Shown: in pieces, positions 9,001 through 12,100 of the stretch
Layout: every line of letters begins with the position of its first letter
How positions within the stretch are numbered: position 1 is the first letter of the stretch
Source of the DNA: JBKBXU01 sp046313675
GTDB taxonomy: Bacteria; Bacteroidota; Bacteroidia; Cytophagales; Cytophagaceae
Direction: 5' to 3'
DNA: 12,100 nt
NCBI GenBank assembly: GCA_046313675.1
Contig: JBKBXU010000128.1
Span: forward strand, 1-12,100
Notes under the pieces: model-generated
Databases searched by the model: none
Told to the model about the DNA's origin: nothing
Seen by the model: only the letters and a program-made list of their open reading frames with translations
Translations under genes and position numbers: made by a program

Positions 9001-12000
9001 AAGTCGCTGTTGCGGATGTATTACCTGAAGGCCAGGTACCTCCTATTCCTGAACTTTCCCAAACCACACCTGCCTCATTGGTAGCAGTACCCGTCAAAAC
9101 AACTTCTAATATATCGCCGCAAACCGTCGTATCAGGACCTGCATAAACTAGCGGTGGCTGGTTGATCTGCACATCCATCACAGCAGAACGGCTGTTGCAG
9201 GTACCGTTACCGGTCGTGGTTAGGGTAAAGGTAAGATTGCTCAAATCCCTGTCTGCTGCCGATGGGATATAGGCCGTATTAACAGCATTAGCCGTGGTAG
9301 AAAAGTCGCCTGTTCCATTCGTAGTCCATCTGCCACCTGTAGCAGGGCTACCTACTGTACCTCCAAGAATTATACGGGAAGTATCTGCACACACCACCTG
9401 GTCAGCAGCCGTGCTTACCGTTGGCGCAGGGGTGATCGTGACAGGGACGTTCCGTGATACTGCCGGACATATGCCGTCAGAAGGAACGGATATCGTCAAG
9501 GTAACGCCGTTGTTGCTACGGTCTGCCGCAGAAGGGGCGTACGTCGGGTTAAGGATGGCAGGGTCGGAAAAGCCTGCATGGCCCGAGGAGGAGCTCCATG
9601 CCGTAGCGGTACCTGTTGGGGTAACCGAAGCCGACAACTGATAGCTGTTTACATCAATACAATGAGATTGAGGGCCACCGGTAGTAAGGGTTGGGACACG
9701 TCTAAACCTGATGACCATCTGGTCACGAACAGGCTGACAAGTACTCTCAAGGGAAGTAAGTGTCAGGGTAACCTGGCCCGCAGTTTTGTCAGCGGCAGAT
9801 GGTATATACGAGGCTCCTCCAGGAGAATTCGGAGAAACAATGGTACCGCTGCCCGAGCGTGTCCATATCCCACCACCGAAGCTGACAGAACCATCAAGTG
9901 AAATCTCATTTTCCGTAGTACACACCAAAACATCATCGCCCGCATCAACTTCCGGGCCGGGAAGAATCACAAAACGCACCTGGTCCGTCGATGGAGTACA
10001 GGCTCCGTTATTAGTGGATTCAATAGTCAAAATAACCTCTCCGGCCGATATCTCAGAAGCATCGGGTGTATAGGAGGCTGTCAAAGACTGCCTGTTAGGG
10101 GTAAAGGTACCAAGTCCGTCTATCCATTGGCCAGAGGCTCCCGTTCCCGCAAGGCGGATGGGGAATTCGCTGGTACAGACCGTTTGGTCAGGACCGGCGC
10201 CAATCTCTGGCTCATTGGAGAATCTAACAAACATGGTATCTGAAGCACTTCCGCATACCCCTGCGTCTCCGGCAAAGAATAAAATCATCACCTCTCCATC
10301 AGCCTCATCCTGGGCAGATGGCTCATAAACCACACTCGTGCCAAACTCTGAAGGGTTAAAATCCCCTGTTCCGAAAGACTCCCAAAAACCACTTTCAGCA
10401 TTTTCAACCGTTCCATTCAGCTCAACAAAGGCCGTACCCTCACATACAGTGATATCAGGGCCCGCATTGACCAGCGGACGGGGAACATAAGTAATGGTAA
10501 TATTATCGGATACCGGCTCACATGGACCTGTACCTGTAGTGGTAAGCGTAAGTATGACAGATCCGTCTTCAACATCATCCTCACTGTGTAGGTAAGTAGC
10601 CCTTACATCAGTTTCATCCGGGTTAAAAAAACCATTCCCACTCGTTGTCCATATGCCACCTTCAGCATTGTTAACAACTCCGGAAAGAGCAATATCATTA
10701 TCTTCTCCAACACATATAGCCACATCATGTCCCGCATCCACAGTTGGTACCGGATGTACCGTCAACGCAAGGGTACCGGATACATCCGGGCACACGCCGT
10801 CGTTCTCTGTAGTAAGGGTAAGGGTAACATTTCCGGCGGTAACATCGCCTTCCGATGGGACATACTCTGCATCAAGTGCAAAATTGTTCGGCGTAAAATA
10901 GCCCGAGCCGGAACTCGTCCAAACTCCCCTGGTCGCATTGGTAACCGAACCGTTCAACTCCGCACTGCCGTTGGCGCAAACCTCTTGCGGAGGCCCCGGG
11001 TTTACGGCAGGAACAGGATCTATATTTACAGTAAAGGCCGAACTGGACGGTGGACACACCGAACTATGGCCTGTAGTAGTCAGGGTAAAGGTAACTGTAC
11101 CCGCTGTACGGTCTGCACCGGTAATAGAGTAACTCGTTGCAAGCTGATGGCGATTAGGGGTAAAACCTCCCGAACCTGTTGTAGTCCAGGAACCGCCCGT
11201 AGCATTGGTAACAGAACCGTTCAGGGAAATTGTCGTCTCCGATGCACAAAGAGTCAAGTCATTGCCGGCAACGGCAAGTGGTTCAGGCGATATCGTAATG
11301 GTCATTTGATCTGATACCGCACGGCAAAGATCAGTACCTGTAGTGGTAAGGGTCAGCCTGACAAGGCCGGCACCACGATCGGCTGCCGATGGGATGTATC
11401 TGGGAGTAAGGCTTGTCGCATCCGGGTCAAAACTGCCCGAACCCGAACTCGTCCATAAAACACTGTTGTTGCCTTCGCTCACATTCACACTTCCGTTAAG
11501 CTGTACATCGGCAACACTGGAGCATATCGTACGGTCTGTACCTGCATTAACGGTAGGGACACCTATAATAGTAAGAGTAAGCTGATCGCTGGCCGGCTGG
11601 CAGGAACCATTGCCGGTCGTAGTGATAGTCAGAACAACACTGCCGGAAGCAATCTGCGAAGGTGAAGGTACAAAACGGGAAGCTGCCGTCTGCGCATTGG
11701 GGTAGAACATACCTCCGCTGCCCGAAGAGCTCCACTGTACACCAAGTGCATTGGTAATATTAACCGGATTCAACTGTATTCCCGAAGTATCGGCACATAC
11801 CGTCATATCCGGACCTGCCTCCACAGTAGGGACAGGCGTAAATTCTATCGTCAGCTCATCATATACTTCGGCACAAACACCAGCATCGGCAGTACTCAAT
11901 CGCAGAACAAGAGGATCCGGACTGCTCCTGTCGGCTGAAGAAGGATAATAGCGCGTGCTGAGCATATTGGCATTTTGAAAATTACCTGTGCCTGAACTTG

Positions 12001-12100
12001 TCCAAACACCACCTCCTACTGTGTTCTCAACAACACCGTTAACCTGGATATACTCTATATCCGCACAAAGGCTACGGTCAGGGCCGGCATTAACCTCAGG
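6068..12100 (-). CDS. Giant T9SS-exported PKD-like repeat protein, C-terminal part (5' end beyond window)
   Basis: The frame runs from the window edge (first codon 12100-12098, Pro) to TAA at 6070-6068 and gives 2,010 residues. The first internal ATG at 11965 lies inside a repeat unit and is not the true start. Residues 1 to about 1600 are 18 PKD-like units of about 89 residues, with the core (V/N)(D/N)AGPDxTxC ... WxxSGxGxF ... YxPSAxD ... GxVxLTLTTxGxGxC. The 18th is closer to a canonical PKD fold (YRWNDANSG; FSLTVTDSRNCSSSD). Four differing Ig-like domains follow, starting near residues 1602, 1678, 1763 and 1842. Residues 1923-2010 are a CHU_C / gliding-motility C-terminal domain (VPNAFTPNRDGMNEFF, FSRWGEIIF, WDGTYRGEPMPLGVYPY). 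That domain family directs type IX secretion (type B signal), as in SprB-like adhesins. The protein is therefore expected outside the cell. A surface adhesin or stalk role is inferred. Confidence 0.95.
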   Translation of the reverse strand, partial: PEVNAGPDRSLCADIEYIQVNGVVENTVGGGVWTSSGTGNFQNANMLSTRYYPSSADRSSPDPLVLRLSTADAGVCAEVYDELTIEFTPVPTVEAGPDMTVCADTSGIQLNPVNITNALGVQWSSSGSGGMFYPNAQTAASRFVPSPSQIASGSVVLTITTTGNGSCQPASDQLTLTIIGVPTVNAGTDRTICSSVADVQLNGSVNVSEGNNSVLWTSSGSGSFDPDATSLTPRYIPSAADRGAGLVRLTLTTTGTDLCRAVSDQMTITISPEPLAVAGNDLTLCASETTISLNGSVTNATGGSWTTTGSGGFTPNRHQLATSYSITGADRTAGTVTFTLTTTGHSSVCPPSSSAFTVNIDPVPAVNPGPPQEVCANGSAELNGSVTNATRGVWTSSGSGYFTPNNFALDAEYVPSEGDVTAGNVTLTLTTENDGVCPDVSGTLALTVHPVPTVDAGHDVAICVGEDNDIALSGVVNNAEGGIWTTSGNGFFNPDETDVRATYLHSEDDVEDGSVILTLTTTGTGPCEPVSDNITITYVPRPLVNAGPDITVCEGTAFVELNGTVENAESGFWESFGTGDFNPSEFGTSVVYEPSAQDEADGEVMILFFAGDAGVCGSASDTMFVRFSNEPEIGAGPDQTVCTSEFPIRLAGTGASGQWIDGLGTFTPNRQSLTASYTPDASEISAGEVILTIESTNNGACTPSTDQVRFVILPGPEVDAGDDVLVCTTENEISLDGSVSFGGGIWTRSGSGTIVSPNSPGGASYIPSAADKTAGQVTLTLTSLESTCQPVRDQMVIRFRRVPTLTTGGPQSHCIDVNSYQLSASVTPTGTATAWSSSSGHAGFSDPAILNPTYAPSAADRSNNGVTLTISVPSDGICPAVSRNVPVTITPAPTVSTAADQVVCADTSRIILGGTVGSPATGGRWTTNGTGDFSTTANAVNTAYIPSAADRDLSNLTFTLTTTGNGTCNSRSAVMDVQINQPPLVYAGPDTTVCGDILEVVLTGTATNEAGVVWESSGIGGTWPSGNTSATATYRPSAQDKANGGVILTMTTTGNNPCRSRSDYMAMTITPVPTAVVTAGHDQTICYSQPSIQLRGIVTIAGGGRWSTTGDGTFSPIDTDLNAVYIVGDNDRATGSATIRLTTIENGYCEEVVSDDFTLTITPLPTVDAGDNQPWCAANTTGIQLDGEVTNALGGRWATSGTGIFAPNENTLNAVYHPSAQDISAGSVTLTLTTVGSGPCGAVSDYMNVTIYRQPIVNAGPDMTICPGGTATITGTASANATVGWSTSGTGSIVTPNPANPLVVQYTPSAADVALGNITLTLTGVGANGCGQRQDHMRLSFYPAPVVNAGSDRYVCEDLPSLSLNASAQNIMPGSVVWSSTGSGHFTSNNLVASYVPSQADRTGGVPITLRVTVTGTNSCTTASDELVVSFRPKPSVDAGDAIICRYQNGAQLSGQVTNALGGVWSLGTGNYSQNVNDLNGIYYPSMAEVSAGIASLRLTSTGNGICSPATDVLNILVLPPPVANAGPDQMVCGDPVILVAQAVGNVSYRWNDANSGAIVSNLQVLDLTNTPPTSDQRFSLTVTDSRNCSSSDEVNVRVMTRPTVVVDPYHCLDNSTIIETTLQDGSPVAGIYQWFRDSSPVENENKPVIIPDRPGSYALIYSFGHCSAFGLTRIYAPPVVTTTDKIVCRETSVSLSVSPSNYTSYTWSNEGSVIGSGATINGIPAPQDSSLYYVNVTHQNHEGTAPTIVCTAEGVSKIVAIDPPQLDISDTSMCAGNQVVLDARPENYTYAYTRYNWSRNDVALPDTGHTITVADPGGTYIVYVGIGECSNADTAVVSYHGYPLVSLPEGLRFCKPQQGMIEIDAGGEGQNLSYFWEPTGDTTRVFQATEGGTYVVTVSNEHNCSSQAQVSVRDICPPNLHVPNAFTPNRDGMNEFFNIYGKYFKNFEITIFSRWGEIIFYSNDRNNLWDGTYRGEPMPLGVYPYIITYEGEEEYKGPYKLEGSITVIR
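6071..6334 (-). other. CHU_C / T9SS type B sorting domain (C-terminal 88 residues)
   Basis: The domain starts with the hallmark VPNAFTPNRDGMNEFF, continues with a beta-rich FSRWGEIIFYS segment and WDGTYRGEPMPLGVYPY, and ends KLEGSITVIR at the stop. This matches the family known as CHU_C or gliding motility-associated C-terminal domain, which targets proteins to the type IX secretion system of Bacteroidota. It is full length and intact. In studied members, type B signals generally need a PorP/SprF-like outer membrane partner; none is encoded in this window. Confidence 0.93.
6335..7300 (-). other. Four differing Ig-like domains between repeat array and sorting domain
   Basis: Between the PKD-like array and CHU_C there are four segments of about 75-85 residues. 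Each opens with a short beta strand and a Cys: VDPYHCLDN, TDKIVCRET, SDTSMCAGN and LRFCKPQ. Each holds an aromatic core strand such as YQWFRDS, YTWSNEG, YNWSRND or YFWEPTG, and the later ones end in a YxVxV strand. They lack the AGPD opening and the GxVxLTLTT strand of the array units. They resemble the Ig-like domains common just before CHU_C in Bacteroidota surface proteins. Assignment is by pattern only. Confidence 0.75.
7300..12100 (-). repeat. Array of 18 PKD-like domain units (right gene)
   Basis: Eighteen protein-level tandem units average about 267 bp each. Most have an early Cys after AGPD and a late Cys after the TLTTTGNG-type strand. The signature Trp region is mostly of the WTSSGxG class (for example LWTSSGSGSF, VWTSSGSGYF, RWATSGTGIF). 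The first unit at the right edge is the same as unit 16 of the left gene. Units are otherwise strongly diverged from each other. Unit 18 (about 7300-7540) is atypical and more PKD-like than the rest. Confidence 0.9.
11894..12100. repeat. Right copy of 207-bp near-identical terminal direct repeat
   Basis: This stretch equals bases 1-207 with one silent difference (12005 a against 112 c). The offset between copies is 11,893 bp. The codon phase is the same in both genes, so the left gene can be read on without a break into the right gene at 11893. The match is cut by the window end, so more identity may lie outside. Confidence 0.98.

Noticed and set aside
9763..9948. Short minus-strand frames in other phases inside the giant genes, such as 9763-9948 and 2319-2582
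   Set aside because: They overlap the main frame on the same strand in another phase and show no independent support.
10727..11314. Plus-strand open frame of 195 residues, the longest of many plus-strand frames
   Set aside because: It lies wholly antisense to the PKD-like array. The translation is rich in Arg, Gly and Thr with no recognisable domain, and similar frames recur across the array because the repeat codons are periodic. It is a shadow.
11965..11965. ATG at 11965 as the start of the right gene
   Set aside because: It falls in the middle of a PKD-like unit, the frame stays open to the window edge, and there is no signal peptide after it. The true start is outside the window, or is the ATG at 5682 if the ends join.

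Overview
The window looks like Bacteroidota DNA. The evidence is a C-terminal CHU_C / gliding-motility type domain, used for type IX secretion (T9SS type B sorting), large arrays of Cys-containing PKD/Ig-like repeats, moderate-GC coding sequence beside very AT-rich spacer, and no Shine-Dalgarno sequence at the one visible start. I cannot name a genus.

Layout: everything coding is on the minus strand and reads right to left. From 12100 down to 6068 is the 3' part of a giant secreted repeat protein (2,010 residues in view, start outside the window). It holds 18 PKD-like units of about 89 residues, then four differing Ig-like domains, then a CHU_C domain, then a stop. An intrinsic terminator (5999-6041) follows, inside a 385-bp AT-rich spacer (5683-6067). 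From 5682 to position 1 is the 5' part of a second giant open frame: 1,894 codons with a signal peptide, a unique N-terminal region of about 470 residues, and 16 PKD-like units, the last cut by the window edge. No other genes, RNA genes, insertion sequences or CRISPR arrays are seen. The many plus-strand open frames are antisense shadows of the repeat coding.

The most notable observation is that the two window ends match. Bases 1-207 equal bases 11894-12100 except for one silent third-position change, in the same reading frame, at an offset of 11,893 bp. The left gene has a start but no end; the right gene has an end but no start. Joined through the overlap they make one continuous frame of 3,836 codons (3,835 residues): signal peptide, N-terminal region, 33 PKD-like units, four Ig-like domains, CHU_C. 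Either the window holds neighbouring halves of two head-to-tail copies of a giant adhesin-like gene (period 11,893 bp), or it is a collapsed tandem array or circularised contig whose true content is one gene plus its spacer. The sequence alone does not decide between these.

Functionally this reads as one type of product: a very long, extracellular, T9SS-exported stalk-like protein, probably an adhesin or surface filament. That role is inferred from architecture. No enzyme, toxin or immune module is visible.
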